64,000 nt of DNA from Vulcanimicrobiota bacterium (GTDB taxonomy: Bacteria > Vulcanimicrobiota > Xenobia > Xenobiales > JADMJV01). The DNA is taken from the NCBI GenBank assembly GCA_019637395.1, contig JAHBVR010000024.1:62001-126000 (forward strand), read 5' to 3'. The position numbers and the translations under genes were made by a program. Positions 6,901 to 16,144 of the stretch are shown piece after piece. The notes below the pieces were generated by a model. That model was not told the DNA's origin, made no database searches, and worked only from the letters and a program-made list of their open reading frames with translations. Position 1 is the stretch's first letter. Each line of letters opens with the position of its first letter.

Positions 6901-8952
6901 ATGGACGCAGCACGCACAGGCACTCGCAATCTCGAGACTCCCACCGTGGTTCGCCCCCGGACTCGCAATGAGGGGGGCGCTGCCGGACAGGCCACGGCCG
7001 GTGGAGATCGAGCGGCGGCCCAGACCCTCCCCGTTGGCCAACTGCGCGGACGCGAGCCGGCGGCCGCTGCTGGCCCCCATCAGGTCGCCCTGCAGGAGCA
7101 GGGAGGTGCCGCACAAAGGGCTCGGGGCACAATTTTACGTGACCCCGCTGCCATCGTGCAGCACGAGATCGATTCCAATCCCCGTTTCCGCGAGCAGTAT
7201 GCCCGCCTGACCCCAGCACAACAGGCCGTCTTCCAACGTGTCGCTCGCTCCCAGGTGGCGGAGGGGACAACCCTCAATACCGCCCCTACCCAACCAGGCC
7301 TGGGCTTCGCTCCAGGCCAACAGGTAAGCCCCGAACAGCAAAGACAACTTCGCGGCACAGTCGCCCGCAATGGACTTTACGCCTTGTTGCGAGAGGGCAA
7401 ACTCGGCGAATCCGATAGCCGGGGAGGCAGCGCTCTGAACAACTTGGACCGTCTCCAGCGCAGTGGCCGCAACGGGGTACTTGAGGGTGCTCTGGCAAAT
7501 CTGGCTATGCCGGGCGCGGCCAACAATCCTCAGTCTTCGGCGGCGGTCAGCGAATTTCAGAACCACTTGATAGAAAAGAAACCGGCAGAATATCTCAATC
7601 GCCTGGCCACCCTGGTTGAGCAGGGACGCCCCGCCGTCGAATCCAAAGACAGCAACGAAGCCAATCGACTTTTAGCGGGCAACCTCAATGAAGCCGATGC
7701 CCGTCGTCAACTCTTCCATTCGGAGATAGCCTCCCAGCCCGGCTATGCAAGCCTGGGCCGGGAAGATCGAGTTCGCCTGCAAAGGGCCTATGATGCCACA
7801 ATTCCGTCCGGTCCTCCCCCGGTCTGGCCCGAGTACAAAGACTTTCGCAATCCCACGGCGGCCGAACAAGAAGCCCAGCGCAATTTCAGTCTGCAACTGC
7901 AAGAGCAGACCGCGGGCCGCCAGTCTCGGGCCGACCTGACCCGGCTTCTTCGCGATGACCGCCTCAACCACCGTGACTCGCAGGGTCAGACTCTGATGGC
8001 CAACCTCGATACCCTGCGCACCCAAAGATATGCCACGGAAGGCGGACACAGCCTCAACGGCCAGACCTACTATCGCGAAGTTCTCCATCAAGTGGCCAGC
8101 CCCGGCTCCATCCATCAAGGCGATCGCGGCACCTGCACCGTAACCTCAATCGAATATCTTCAAGCCACCCGCGAACCCGCCGAATACGCGCGCATCATGA
8201 GCGGGCTGGCCGGGCCGGAAGGGCGCGTGGCCATGCGGGACGGCCAAATCCTGACTCGAGATGCTGGCATCGTGGCCCCGGACAGCAGCGGCAGAAGCAG
8301 CGCCAGCCGGGTCTACCAGGCCAGTCTGATGGAATTTGCCAATGGGACGGGACTTGACTACAGCAACGAGGGCCAGGGCCGCCACCTCAATGCTCGAGGT
8401 GTAGCCCAATTGGACGGAGATGGCAAGCCACGGGGCGGGCTCTATGCCGACGAAATTCGCCGCATTGCCAATCCTCTCTTAGAGGGTGCCTTTGTGACTC
8501 ACAACGGAACGATGCACGGAGGCAATCGAGAGGCCATCACCCGCCAAATTCAAGAGGCAATTGGGGATGGTCAGGCGGTCCAGGTGGGAATGCGCTGGTC
8601 CCGCACTCCGGGCGAGCGAGACTCCTATCATGCCCTGACCGTGGACCGGATCGAGGGGGACTATGTCTATCTCCGCAATCCATGGGGATTTGGAGAAAGC
8701 GGCAATTCAGATGGAAGCCGTAGCCCTGTGCGCCAGGCCCTGCGCAGCGAGACCCCTTCCGTCTTCGGAGACAACTCCGATCCCGGCATCCCGAGGGGAC
8801 CGGCAGGCAGTTTGCGCATGAAACGGGACGAATTTTTCGCCAACCTCAGTGAATATCACGTGCTGCAAGAGGATCCGAGCCTGCTCGAAAAGGCCTGGCA
8901 GGCCATCAATCCCATTCCCGGCTGGCGCCGCATCGCCAACTTTATTTTTTAA
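6901..8952 (+). CDS. Calpain/papain-clan cysteine protease with long disordered N-terminus
   Basis: A 683-aa protein. Residues 1-150 are Ala/Gly/Gln/Arg-rich and probably unstructured; 150-390 are mostly helical; the protease domain occupies about 395-660. The catalytic set is visible in calpain order: Gln406 and Cys412 in HQGDRGTCTVTS, His577 in SYHALTVD and Asn593 in LRNPWGFGE. The NPWG signature is the calpain (C2) hallmark, but the domain order within the core is simpler than in eukaryotic calpains. There is no Sec signal peptide. ATG 6901 follows GTGGGA about 12 bases upstream. Absence of a signal with a disordered N-terminus would fit an intracellular protease or a substrate of a specialised secretion system; neither can be shown here. 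Confidence 0.75.
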   Translation: MDAARTGTRNLETPTVVRPRTRNEGGAAGQATAGGDRAAAQTLPVGQLRGREPAAAAGPHQVALQEQGGAAQRARGTILRDPAAIVQHEIDSNPRFREQYARLTPAQQAVFQRVARSQVAEGTTLNTAPTQPGLGFAPGQQVSPEQQRQLRGTVARNGLYALLREGKLGESDSRGGSALNNLDRLQRSGRNGVLEGALANLAMPGAANNPQSSAAVSEFQNHLIEKKPAEYLNRLATLVEQGRPAVESKDSNEANRLLAGNLNEADARRQLFHSEIASQPGYASLGREDRVRLQRAYDATIPSGPPPVWPEYKDFRNPTAAEQEAQRNFSLQLQEQTAGRQSRADLTRLLRDDRLNHRDSQGQTLMANLDTLRTQRYATEGGHSLNGQTYYREVLHQVASPGSIHQGDRGTCTVTSIEYLQATREPAEYARIMSGLAGPEGRVAMRDGQILTRDAGIVAPDSSGRSSASRVYQASLMEFANGTGLDYSNEGQGRHLNARGVAQLDGDGKPRGGLYADEIRRIANPLLEGAFVTHNGTMHGGNREAITRQIQEAIGDGQAVQVGMRWSRTPGERDSYHALTVDRIEGDYVYLRNPWGFGESGNSDGSRSPVRQALRSETPSVFGDNSDPGIPRGPAGSLRMKRDEFFANLSEYHVLQEDPSLLEKAWQAINPIPGWRRIANFIF

Positions 8953-8979
8953 GACGTTCCAGCCTCATTGATTTTGACG

Positions 8980-10581
8980 TTAACGCCCTAACGTCGACAG
9001 AGCGTTCAGCACCAGCTCCTTATTCTTTTCTTTGGCGTAGTCCATGTCCCATTGGCCGGGGAAGAGGAGGACGGGGCGTTCCCAGTTGTCCGTGGCCGGG
9101 CGAGTGGAACGGGAAAGTTGCAGGGCTTTATCGCCGGGATTGTCGATCCAGCGCACGAACTTCAGACCCATCGGCTCCATCTGGACTTCCACGTTGTAGT
9201 CCTGGCGCAGGCGATGTTCCACCACCTCGAATTGGAGCTGGCCGACGGCGCCCAGAATGGGGTCGTAAGTGGTGGAGTCATCCAGCCAGAAGACCTGGAC
9301 GGCGCCTTCCAGAGTGAGCTGGTCGAGGGCCTTGCGGAACTGCTTGCGGCGCGAAGGGTCGGTGACGGTCAGGCGCATAAAATGCTCGGCCGGGAACTGG
9401 GGGATGGGCTCGAAGCGAAAGGCCTTGCCGGAGTCATAAAGGGTGTCGCCCAGGGCCAGGTCGCCGGCGTTGACCAGCCCGACCACGTCGCCGGGGAAGG
9501 CTTCGTCCACCGTTTCGCGAGACTGGGCGAAGAGTTGCATGGGGGTGGACAGGCGCAGGGTATCGCCGGTGCGGGTGTTCTTCACCTTCATGCCGCGTTC
9601 GAAGCGACCCGAGGCGATGCGCACGAAGGCCACGTGGTCCCGGTGCTTGGGGTTCATGTCGGCCTGGATTTTGAAAACGAAGCCGGAGAACTTTTCCGAG
9701 TCGGGAGGCACGGGTTCGTCCCCCGGAACCTTGCGCGGGGTAGGGGTGGGCGCCATGGTCAGAAATTGGTCGAGGAACAACTGCACGCCGAAGTTGTTGG
9801 CAGCGCTGCCGAAATAGACCGGCGTCTGCTCGCCCACGGCGAACTGCTTGGGATCGAACTCTTCGTTGGCTTCCAGCAGTTCCACGCCGTCGATGAAGTT
9901 CTTGTAAGTCTCGCTGTCGCAGGTTTCTTTTATGATGGGGTCGTCGGCCTGGAGTTTGGTCAGCTCGGCCCGGCCACGGCGGTCCTCGCCGCGTTCAAAC
10001 CAGTGGACCTGGTGTTCGTGCAGATCGTAGACTCCCTTGAAGGTGGTGCCGTTGCCCAGCGGCCAGTTCATGGCCACCGTCTTGATGCCGAGCACATTTT
10101 CCACTTCGGTGATCAGGTCGAGCGGGTCAAGAGCCGGCCGATCCATTTTGTTGATGAAGGTGAAGAGCGGCATTTTTCGTTGTTTGCAGACATCGAAGAG
10201 CTTCAGGGTCTGGGCCTGGATGCCACGAGCGGCGTCCAAAATCATGACCGCTGCATCGGCGGCCAAAAGCGTGCGGTAGGTGTCTTCCGAGAAATCCTGG
10301 TGGCCCGGCGTGTCCAGCAAGTTAACCCGGTAGCCCTGGTATTCAAACGAGAGGACGGTGGAAGTAATTGAAATACCGCGCTGCTTTTCCAGTTCCATCC
10401 AGTCCGAGACGGCGTGCTGTTGGGCGCGGCGCGCTTTGACGGCGCCGGCCTGGTGCACCGCTCCGCCGTAGAGCAGCAGTTTCTCGGTCAGGGTGGTCTT
10501 GCCCGCATCGGGGTGGGAGATAATGGCGAAGGTGCGCCGGCGCTGGACTTCTTGCTGCAATTGGGTATGGGTAGCCGTCAT
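8980..10581 (-). CDS. prfC: Peptide chain release factor 3 (RF3)
   Basis: A 533-aa translational GTPase that recycles RF1/RF2 from the ribosome after termination. The G1 loop SHPDAGKTT lies at residues 22-30, then the G2 region RGISITST, G3 DTPGHQDF and G4 NKMDR, all intact. The N-terminal QRRRTFAIISHPDAGKTTLT is characteristic of RF3 rather than EF-G. Length matches the family. It starts 12 bases after the stop of the upstream metallopeptidase, so the two form an operon. Its stop codon lies inside a perfect 7-bp inverted repeat (8976-8995); no T-run follows, so a terminator role is doubtful. Confidence 0.97.
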   Translation of the reverse strand: MTATHTQLQQEVQRRRTFAIISHPDAGKTTLTEKLLLYGGAVHQAGAVKARRAQQHAVSDWMELEKQRGISITSTVLSFEYQGYRVNLLDTPGHQDFSEDTYRTLLAADAAVMILDAARGIQAQTLKLFDVCKQRKMPLFTFINKMDRPALDPLDLITEVENVLGIKTVAMNWPLGNGTTFKGVYDLHEHQVHWFERGEDRRGRAELTKLQADDPIIKETCDSETYKNFIDGVELLEANEEFDPKQFAVGEQTPVYFGSAANNFGVQLFLDQFLTMAPTPTPRKVPGDEPVPPDSEKFSGFVFKIQADMNPKHRDHVAFVRIASGRFERGMKVKNTRTGDTLRLSTPMQLFAQSRETVDEAFPGDVVGLVNAGDLALGDTLYDSGKAFRFEPIPQFPAEHFMRLTVTDPSRRKQFRKALDQLTLEGAVQVFWLDDSTTYDPILGAVGQLQFEVVEHRLRQDYNVEVQMEPMGLKFVRWIDNPGDKALQLSRSTRPATDNWERPVLLFPGQWDMDYAKEKNKELVLNALSTLGR

Positions 10582-10593
10582 GTTCTCCTGATT

Positions 10594-11346
10594 TCAGTGA
10601 CCGCCGCGGACGTAGGGTGCGAGCAACTTATCCCAACGGTGTTCTTTGATTTTGTATTCGTAGAGGGCCTTGGCCATGCGATTCTTGGGCACGATGGTGG
10701 AAACGAACGAACCATAAGAATTCGGGCTGTGACCATACATGAGCAGCAGAATGTTGTAAAGACGCTGCTGATCCAGAGAGTGCTCGTCCCAGAAGGCCAG
10801 TTCCTTCTGGTTACGTCCCATGGCGTAGAACCAATCGGCCGCCGCCCCTAAGATTTGATGACCTTGCGGCCCGCAGTCGAGAAGGATCATCGTGGCGAAT
10901 TCATCTGCGGCATCTTCCTCGCGACCGACCACAGGCACGTCCATTTCGCCGATCAGGGCGTGGCCCATTTCGTGCATCAAGGTGAAGAGAATGGCGCCGG
11001 TGGCGTATTCGATGGCTTCCTGTTGGCTACCCTTGTGGGCCACCGCGTCTTTGATCATGAACTCGACGAAATCGTAGGCCATGATGACGGCGTGGTTCTC
11101 CGGGTCATACCAGGCGTTGATTTTGCCGGTTTCGGCAAAAACCACGTCCATGTTGCGCGGCAGTTTGAAGCCCCGCGAGATCACGTCCATCAGCACCTGG
11201 ATGCCATTGGTTTTATCTTCGACGAAGGCCTGGTGGACGGCTTTGCTGATTTCACTTTTGGGTGCTACGAAGGTGACTTTGATGCGGCCGCCGTTCTGCG
11301 CGCAGGCGAAAGCGGTGAGCATCAGAAAGCAAAGGAAGGTTTTCAC
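10594..11346 (-). CDS. Secreted zinc metallopeptidase, DUF4344-like
   Basis: A 250-aa exported protein. GTG 11346 is chosen because it gives a clean signal peptide (KTFLCFLMLTAFACA) with a likely cleavage after residue 16; the frame extends further upstream only from a TTG through charged sequence. The zinc site is HEMGH at residues 125-129, with a Glu/Asp-rich motif EEDAADE at 143-149, where a third ligand is expected. This arrangement matches DUF4344 putative metallopeptidases. Substrate unknown. It sits directly upstream of prfC in one operon and diverges from the MoxR gene, so the 76 bases at 11347-11422 must hold both promoters. Confidence 0.75.
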   Translation of the reverse strand: MKTFLCFLMLTAFACAQNGGRIKVTFVAPKSEISKAVHQAFVEDKTNGIQVLMDVISRGFKLPRNMDVVFAETGKINAWYDPENHAVIMAYDFVEFMIKDAVAHKGSQQEAIEYATGAILFTLMHEMGHALIGEMDVPVVGREEDAADEFATMILLDCGPQGHQILGAAADWFYAMGRNQKELAFWDEHSLDQQRLYNILLLMYGHSPNSYGSFVSTIVPKNRMAKALYEYKIKEHRWDKLLAPYVRGGH

Positions 11347-11422
11347 ACCTGGCCATTCGTCCGGGGGAGTCGCGGGGCCTTTTGGCAAAGGAGTCAGGCA
11401 ATCAGCGCATTGGAGTTGGATT

Positions 11423-12244
11423 GTGACCGAACAAGTGGAAATTCAGGGCATCAAGTTGAGAGTGGCGCAGCCCGACGTGCTCAACATGCAATGGGTGGGC
11501 CAGCGCGAGCTGATGATGCAGCTACTGGCCGCCTGGTCGATTCTGGACCCTCGGGATGTTCCGCTTAATCCGCGCCTGCTGGGTAAGCCGGGGGTGGGCA
11601 AGACCACGCTGGCCTACGCGGCCGCCGTGCAGTTAGGCCGGCCCTGTTACCTGTTTCAGGCCACCATGGATACACGTCCGGAGGACCTGATCATCGCCCC
11701 GGTGGTCGGCCCCGACCAGCAGATACAGTATGTGGCCAGCGCCGTGGTCTCGGCCATGCTGGCCGGCGGCGTGGTCATTCTCGACGAGGGCAACCGCATG
11801 AGCGAGAAGGCCTGGGCCTCGCTGGCGCCGCTGCTGGACACGCGCCGCTATGTAGAATCGGTTATCGCCGGCGTGAAGATTCAGGCGCACCCGGAGTTCC
11901 GCTTTGTAGCCACTATGAATGAGGATTCCTCTACCTTCGAACTTCCCGAGTATATTCACTCGCGCCTGCAACCCCAGATCGTGGTGGAGTTTCCCGATCT
12001 GGCCGAAGAACTCAATATTCTGCGCTCCAATCTGCCCCACATCAAGGACGATGTGCTGATTTACGTCGGCAAATTTTTGCAGGCCGCCCACGCCGCCAAT
12101 GAGCGTTATTCGGTTCGCGACGGCATCAACGTGGCCCGCTACGCGGTAAAGTACGCCCGGGCGGCCGGCTGTGAAGAGAAGGAGGCCCTGCGCAAAGCCA
12201 TCATCCAGGTTTTGGGAAAAGAAGCTGAACGCTATGCCTCATGA
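11423..12244 (+). CDS. MoxR-family AAA+ ATPase
   Basis: A 273-aa AAA+ protein. GTG 11423 has GGAG at 7-base spacing; the open frame upstream is a shadow of the metallopeptidase. Walker A GKPGVGKT is at residues 54-61, Walker B GVVILDE at 116-122 and sensor 1 ATMN at 163-166. The MoxR-like insertion between strand 2 and Walker B (RPEDLIIAPVVGPDQ) is present. MoxR ATPases act as chaperones that remodel or insert cofactors into partner proteins, commonly with VWA-domain partners. Here the coupled partner is the TraB-like protein, whose ATG lies 11 bases inside this gene; no VWA gene follows. Confidence 0.9.
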   Translation: MTEQVEIQGIKLRVAQPDVLNMQWVGQRELMMQLLAAWSILDPRDVPLNPRLLGKPGVGKTTLAYAAAVQLGRPCYLFQATMDTRPEDLIIAPVVGPDQQIQYVASAVVSAMLAGGVVILDEGNRMSEKAWASLAPLLDTRRYVESVIAGVKIQAHPEFRFVATMNEDSSTFELPEYIHSRLQPQIVVEFPDLAEELNILRSNLPHIKDDVLIYVGKFLQAAHAANERYSVRDGINVARYAVKYARAAGCEEKEALRKAIIQVLGKEAERYAS

Positions 12245-14525
12245 GCCCTTTTACCTGGAGGTCGGGCCGTTTTATGTAGTGCCGGTGTGCCACCACGCCA
12301 TGGAATTTGCCCGCGAAGTCGAGCGGGCTTTTCGAGTGGTGCGGCCGCGCCGGGTGGCCATCGAGCTGGCTCCTTTCCTGTTGGAGCCGATGCAGCGGGC
12401 GGTGCGCCGCTTTCCGCGGCTGACCACGCTGGCCTACGAAGCGAGCCTGGAGCTTTCCGGGCGCGAACTGGAGGTGGTCAAGGAGAAGTTGGCGCGCCTG
12501 GAGGCGTCCGGCGACCTCTTTGACGGCTCCGGTAAATTGCAATTGAAGCGCCATCATCTTTTGGCCGTGGAACCCACCGATGCTTTTGCTGAGGCGACTC
12601 GCCTGGCTCAGGCTCATGAATTGCCCCTGCACGCCATCGACCTGCCCATCCACTATCTTCACCAGCATCAAGATAGGGTACCCGACCCGGCCAGCCTGAC
12701 GGCCATCGGCCTCAAGGCTTTTTATGAACTTTGGAACGAAAAAATGGGAGGCGCTCACACTCCCGAGGATCTGGCTCGCGAAGCCAACATGGCCAACGCG
12801 CTTTTCCATCTGCAACGTATGCACCCCGACGAGAAAGTGCTGGTGGTGGTGGGGATGGCCCATGTCGCTCGACTGCTCGAGCACCTGCAAGCCGGCGACG
12901 CTCCGCTCAAGCCGCCGCCTCCGTTTGAACACGGGGAGGTTGAGCTGTACGAGCCCGACCTCGAGACGGTGCGTATGAGTCACAGCGAATCCCCCTGGGT
13001 GATGGCTCTCTATGAGTTTCACCGCGGCGGTCCGGGCGAGGAAAAATACTGGCAGCCGCCGCCGGCCCCCGAACCGGAGCCGGAAGATCCGCGCGACCGC
13101 CTGAAGAACGTGGACCCAACCCAGGTCGTGGCCTCGCTGGAGATGATGCTGGGCCTGCGCCGCCGGCGACCCCAGCCGATGGACAAAAGGGAGCGCAAGG
13201 CGCTGTCCCGCTATTTGCAAGGCTTGAATGAGGATCCCGGAGCCTTCATGCAGTTGCTCAATCAGTTCGGTGGCGGGCGCCTGCCGGAGAAGGTGGATTT
13301 GCCTCACGTCAAGGCTCCCTCGAGCCGGTTTCAGGCCTTCAAGTTCAAGGAAGTCAACGATCGCCGCGCCGACCTGCGCGGACTTTACGCGGCCGTCCTG
13401 GAAGAAGCCGGCCCCGAGCTGGATCGCCAGGTCATGTTAGAAGCGTTGATGCGTACTACGGGGCACTACTACAGCGAGAACACCGGCGACCACCTGGCCA
13501 ACTGGCAGTTTCAGACGTTGTATCAGTATGTGCGAAACTATGCGCACCTGCACGGCCGCCTGCTGCCCACCGTCTATGAACTGACCATGGGAGCGCGCGG
13601 CGTGGCCGACGACAACTGGGCCTATGAGGTCTGGGACCTGGGGAGTTTCTACCCCTGGAGCCCCGAGCCCGAGGGCCACTCCGAGCTACCGCTGATGCAT
13701 ATGAGCGACGACAAGCTCTGGCTGGGGGGGCGTGAAGTGGTTTCCTGGCAGTTCCGCCGACGCTTTCCCAGTTTGCGCCGCATGCGCAAGCGCGCCAAAG
13801 AGGACGAGGCCGGCGATTGGGCCGATGAGTTCGAAGGCGGCAGCATCTGTAGCTATCCGGCCGAGGACCTGGTTATCGAAGACTACGCCCGCTATCTGCA
13901 AAAGAAAGCCATTCAGCAGATGAGCAGCGAGAAGACTCGGGTAGAGCCTTTTACCACCAGTCTGCTCGACGGCATAGACATGCGCGAAACGCTGCGCAAC
14001 TGGCACGAACGCAAGCTCTTCGTGCGGGATATCCGGCGCGTTACCGGCGGAGTGGGGGCGGTTATCGTCATCTTTGACGAAGACTCTAACGATGATCGCT
14101 ATCCCTGGCGCATGACCTGGCACGGCGAGCATTCGCAGGAGTCGGATATGGCCTTTTACGCCACCCCTACCAACGTAAAATTGGTGGGCCCGGGCATCTC
14201 CCGCTGCGAATACGGCGGATTGCTTATGACCTATCCCAACCGGCGTCTCGAGAATATCTGGGCCGACCCCAGCTATCACCAATTGCGCAGCAAGTCCGAG
14301 ATTTTGCTGATGGGTGCGCTGGAGTATGGTCTGGATCGGCACATCGTCTACGTATCGGCTACGCCGCCCCGCTCTCATTTTCGCAGCGTGGCCGGCCAAT
14401 TGGGCAAGCGCATCGTCTACCTGCCGATCGGTAGCTTGAGCCCGCAAAGCATCCAGAAGATCCGCGTCTTTCATGTGTTGAGCGACCACCAGAAGCGCAA
14501 AATAGCCAAAGATTATATCTGGTAG
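12234..14525 (+). CDS. Large TraB/Tiki-like protein coupled to MoxR
   Basis: A 763-aa protein. ATG 12234 lies within the last codons of the MoxR gene. The N-terminal 230 residues look like a TraB/PrgY/Tiki-type domain: PVCHHAMEFAREVERAF near 17-33, then a strand ending AIELAP and, later, VLVVVGMAHVARLLEHL near 200-216, the GxxH element of that fold. This resembles the layout of DUF5682-type proteins that also sit beside MoxR ATPases. The central and C-terminal 500 residues are long and mixed alpha/beta, with no motif I recognise. Probably the client or co-factor of the MoxR ATPase. Enzymatic activity is unproven. Confidence 0.65.
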   Translation: MPHEPFYLEVGPFYVVPVCHHAMEFAREVERAFRVVRPRRVAIELAPFLLEPMQRAVRRFPRLTTLAYEASLELSGRELEVVKEKLARLEASGDLFDGSGKLQLKRHHLLAVEPTDAFAEATRLAQAHELPLHAIDLPIHYLHQHQDRVPDPASLTAIGLKAFYELWNEKMGGAHTPEDLAREANMANALFHLQRMHPDEKVLVVVGMAHVARLLEHLQAGDAPLKPPPPFEHGEVELYEPDLETVRMSHSESPWVMALYEFHRGGPGEEKYWQPPPAPEPEPEDPRDRLKNVDPTQVVASLEMMLGLRRRRPQPMDKRERKALSRYLQGLNEDPGAFMQLLNQFGGGRLPEKVDLPHVKAPSSRFQAFKFKEVNDRRADLRGLYAAVLEEAGPELDRQVMLEALMRTTGHYYSENTGDHLANWQFQTLYQYVRNYAHLHGRLLPTVYELTMGARGVADDNWAYEVWDLGSFYPWSPEPEGHSELPLMHMSDDKLWLGGREVVSWQFRRRFPSLRRMRKRAKEDEAGDWADEFEGGSICSYPAEDLVIEDYARYLQKKAIQQMSSEKTRVEPFTTSLLDGIDMRETLRNWHERKLFVRDIRRVTGGVGAVIVIFDEDSNDDRYPWRMTWHGEHSQESDMAFYATPTNVKLVGPGISRCEYGGLLMTYPNRRLENIWADPSYHQLRSKSEILLMGALEYGLDRHIVYVSATPPRSHFRSVAGQLGKRIVYLPIGSLSPQSIQKIRVFHVLSDHQKRKIAKDYIW

Positions 14526-14536
14526 TAGTATAGAGT

Positions 14537-15130
14537 ATGGCAAGAGCACGCAAGGTCTTAGAAGCAGGCGGAGTGGATAGCCGGCAGCGACTGGTAGATA
14601 CAGCCTCGCGTCTTTTCCGCGTGCAGGGCTACCACGCCACCGGGCTCAACCAGATTGTGGACGAAAGTCAGGCGCCCAAAGGCTCGCTCTATCACTACTT
14701 CCCTGAAGGCAAGGAACAGTTGGCGGCCGAGGCCATGGTCAACGCCGGCCAGGTGCTGCGCAACAAATTGACCGGCCTGGGCTCTCTTTCGCCTGCCGAA
14801 GCCATCGATCGATTGGTGGAAGTTTCCATCGAGGAGCTGGTTTCCAGTGATTACCGCGATGGTTGTCCGATAGCCACCGTGGCCCTGGAGACAAATTCGC
14901 ATTCGGAGACGATCCGGGGCGTGTGCCAACGTATTTTCGGTGGGGCCCTGCAGATTTTGACCCATTGGTTGGCGGGTAAGGGCCTGGAGGAAGAAAGGGC
15001 GCGAGTGCTGGCTTTGACCGTTTTCTCGGCCTACGAAGGGGCGTTGATGCTCAGCAAGGTGCAAAAAAGCCCCCAGCCTTTACGCGAGGTGGCCGCCCAA
15101 CTCAAAGCCTTCGTGGGGGACATTCCCTGA
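14537..15130 (+). CDS. TetR/AcrR-family regulator, YxaF/LmrA-like
   Basis: A 197-aa repressor-type regulator. The N-terminal helix-turn-helix is clear (LFRVQGYHATGLNQIVDES, then KGSLYHYFPEGKEQL at about 50-64). The ligand domain has GCPIATVALE near residue 110, typical of the YxaF/LmrA branch that controls drug efflux or quercetin-type genes. It begins 11 bases after the TraB-like gene, and its stop overlaps the start of a GNAT acetyltransferase as CTGA. The coupled acetyltransferase may be a regulated target. No operator palindrome is obvious immediately upstream. Confidence 0.9.
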   Translation: MARARKVLEAGGVDSRQRLVDTASRLFRVQGYHATGLNQIVDESQAPKGSLYHYFPEGKEQLAAEAMVNAGQVLRNKLTGLGSLSPAEAIDRLVEVSIEELVSSDYRDGCPIATVALETNSHSETIRGVCQRIFGGALQILTHWLAGKGLEEERARVLALTVFSAYEGALMLSKVQKSPQPLREVAAQLKAFVGDIP

Positions 15131-16014
15131 GGCGGGCCCAGGCCGGAGATTACGAAACGGTCCGGGGGCTGCTGGCCGCCAAGGTCTATCCCGCCAGCCG
15201 TATCGCCGAAATCACGCCCGAACTGCGCCGCCAGGCCGATTTGACCGCTTTGGAGCAGTTCTGGACGGGTTGGTTAGCCAATGACCAGGTGACACTTATG
15301 GTGGGAAACGGTTGTTTTGCCATTGCCGCCCACTCCCAGGCGGACTTCGCCACCGGTCAGCCGGAAACGATTGTGGTGGAGCAGGTCGGATTCGACGGTG
15401 CGGTGCTGGCGTTTCTGCAAGAGCGCGCCAGGGTTTGGGGAGATGAGTTTCTGGCTTTGCGGCACTATCCGGAGGATGTGGAGCTAGGCGAGCGCCTGCC
15501 TAAACTCGGGTTCGCCCCTGAGCTGACGCGCATTACCCGCTCCACCGAGCCGCTACGGCCCATCGCGGCGGAGGTTCGCCCAGCCCGCGCGCGGGATCGG
15601 GCCTTCATGAGTCGCCTGCATATCGAGTGTTCGCCTTTCTACCGCTCTTCCAATCGCCAGGGCGTAGACTTGGGAGCCATTGACGCGCTCTCCAATTACC
15701 TGAGTTTGGACCTGCGGCACTATCTCGGTTGGGTGGACCAGCAACGCCGGGGCTATGTATTGCTGGAACGGGACTTCACCCTCGATTTGCTGGAGCGCAG
15801 GGGGGTTTATCTCTATGACATCGCGGTAAAGCCGGTCAACTGGGGTCAAGGAGTGGCGGTGGCACTGCATGAATCGGCTATGGCCGGCGCCCGCGCGTTG
15901 GGCTACCGGACCGTGGTCGGCGACATCGCCTTCGAGAATGAACGGGCCTTTTGGGTGGCCACCGAGAAGTTGGGCTATCGGGTGGAGTGGCGTCGCTGGG
16001 GCATCAATTTGTAG
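15127..16014 (+). CDS. Double GNAT-fold acetyltransferase, probable CTG start
   Basis: A 295-aa protein. The GNAT N-terminal strand and helix, RRAQAGDYETVRGLLAAK, lie upstream of the first TTG (15241), and no ATG, GTG or TTG is available in frame before it. A CTG at 15127 overlaps the TetR stop as CTGA and has GGGGGA at 6-base spacing, which strongly suggests initiation there. A second GNAT domain starts near residue 150 (EVRPARARDRAFMSRL) and carries motif A: YDIAVKPVNWGQGVAVALHE, then AFWVATEKLGYRVEW. The substrate is unknown; amino groups of small molecules or protein N-termini are typical. Confidence 0.8.
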   Translation: MRRAQAGDYETVRGLLAAKVYPASRIAEITPELRRQADLTALEQFWTGWLANDQVTLMVGNGCFAIAAHSQADFATGQPETIVVEQVGFDGAVLAFLQERARVWGDEFLALRHYPEDVELGERLPKLGFAPELTRITRSTEPLRPIAAEVRPARARDRAFMSRLHIECSPFYRSSNRQGVDLGAIDALSNYLSLDLRHYLGWVDQQRRGYVLLERDFTLDLLERRGVYLYDIAVKPVNWGQGVAVALHESAMAGARALGYRTVVGDIAFENERAFWVATEKLGYRVEWRRWGINL

Positions 16015-16144
16015 GAAACCGCTGGGAGTTTGTTACATCTTTAACGAGATGGCAACACCCGGGCGACTGTGGGAAGCTTCTCAGGCGCTAAGATTATCTC
16101 GACGGAGCGGCGACAGAAGCTGCGAAACGAAAGGGGCGACTCTT

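Noticed and set aside
8976-8995. Intrinsic terminator at the convergent 8952/8980 junction
   Set aside because: A perfect 7-bp stem exists, but no T-run follows on either strand, so I kept it only as a remark.
10594-11388. N-terminal extension of the metallopeptidase to 11388
   Set aside because: The extension has a TTG start, Pro-rich residues and no signal-peptide logic; starting at GTG 11346 gives a clean signal peptide.
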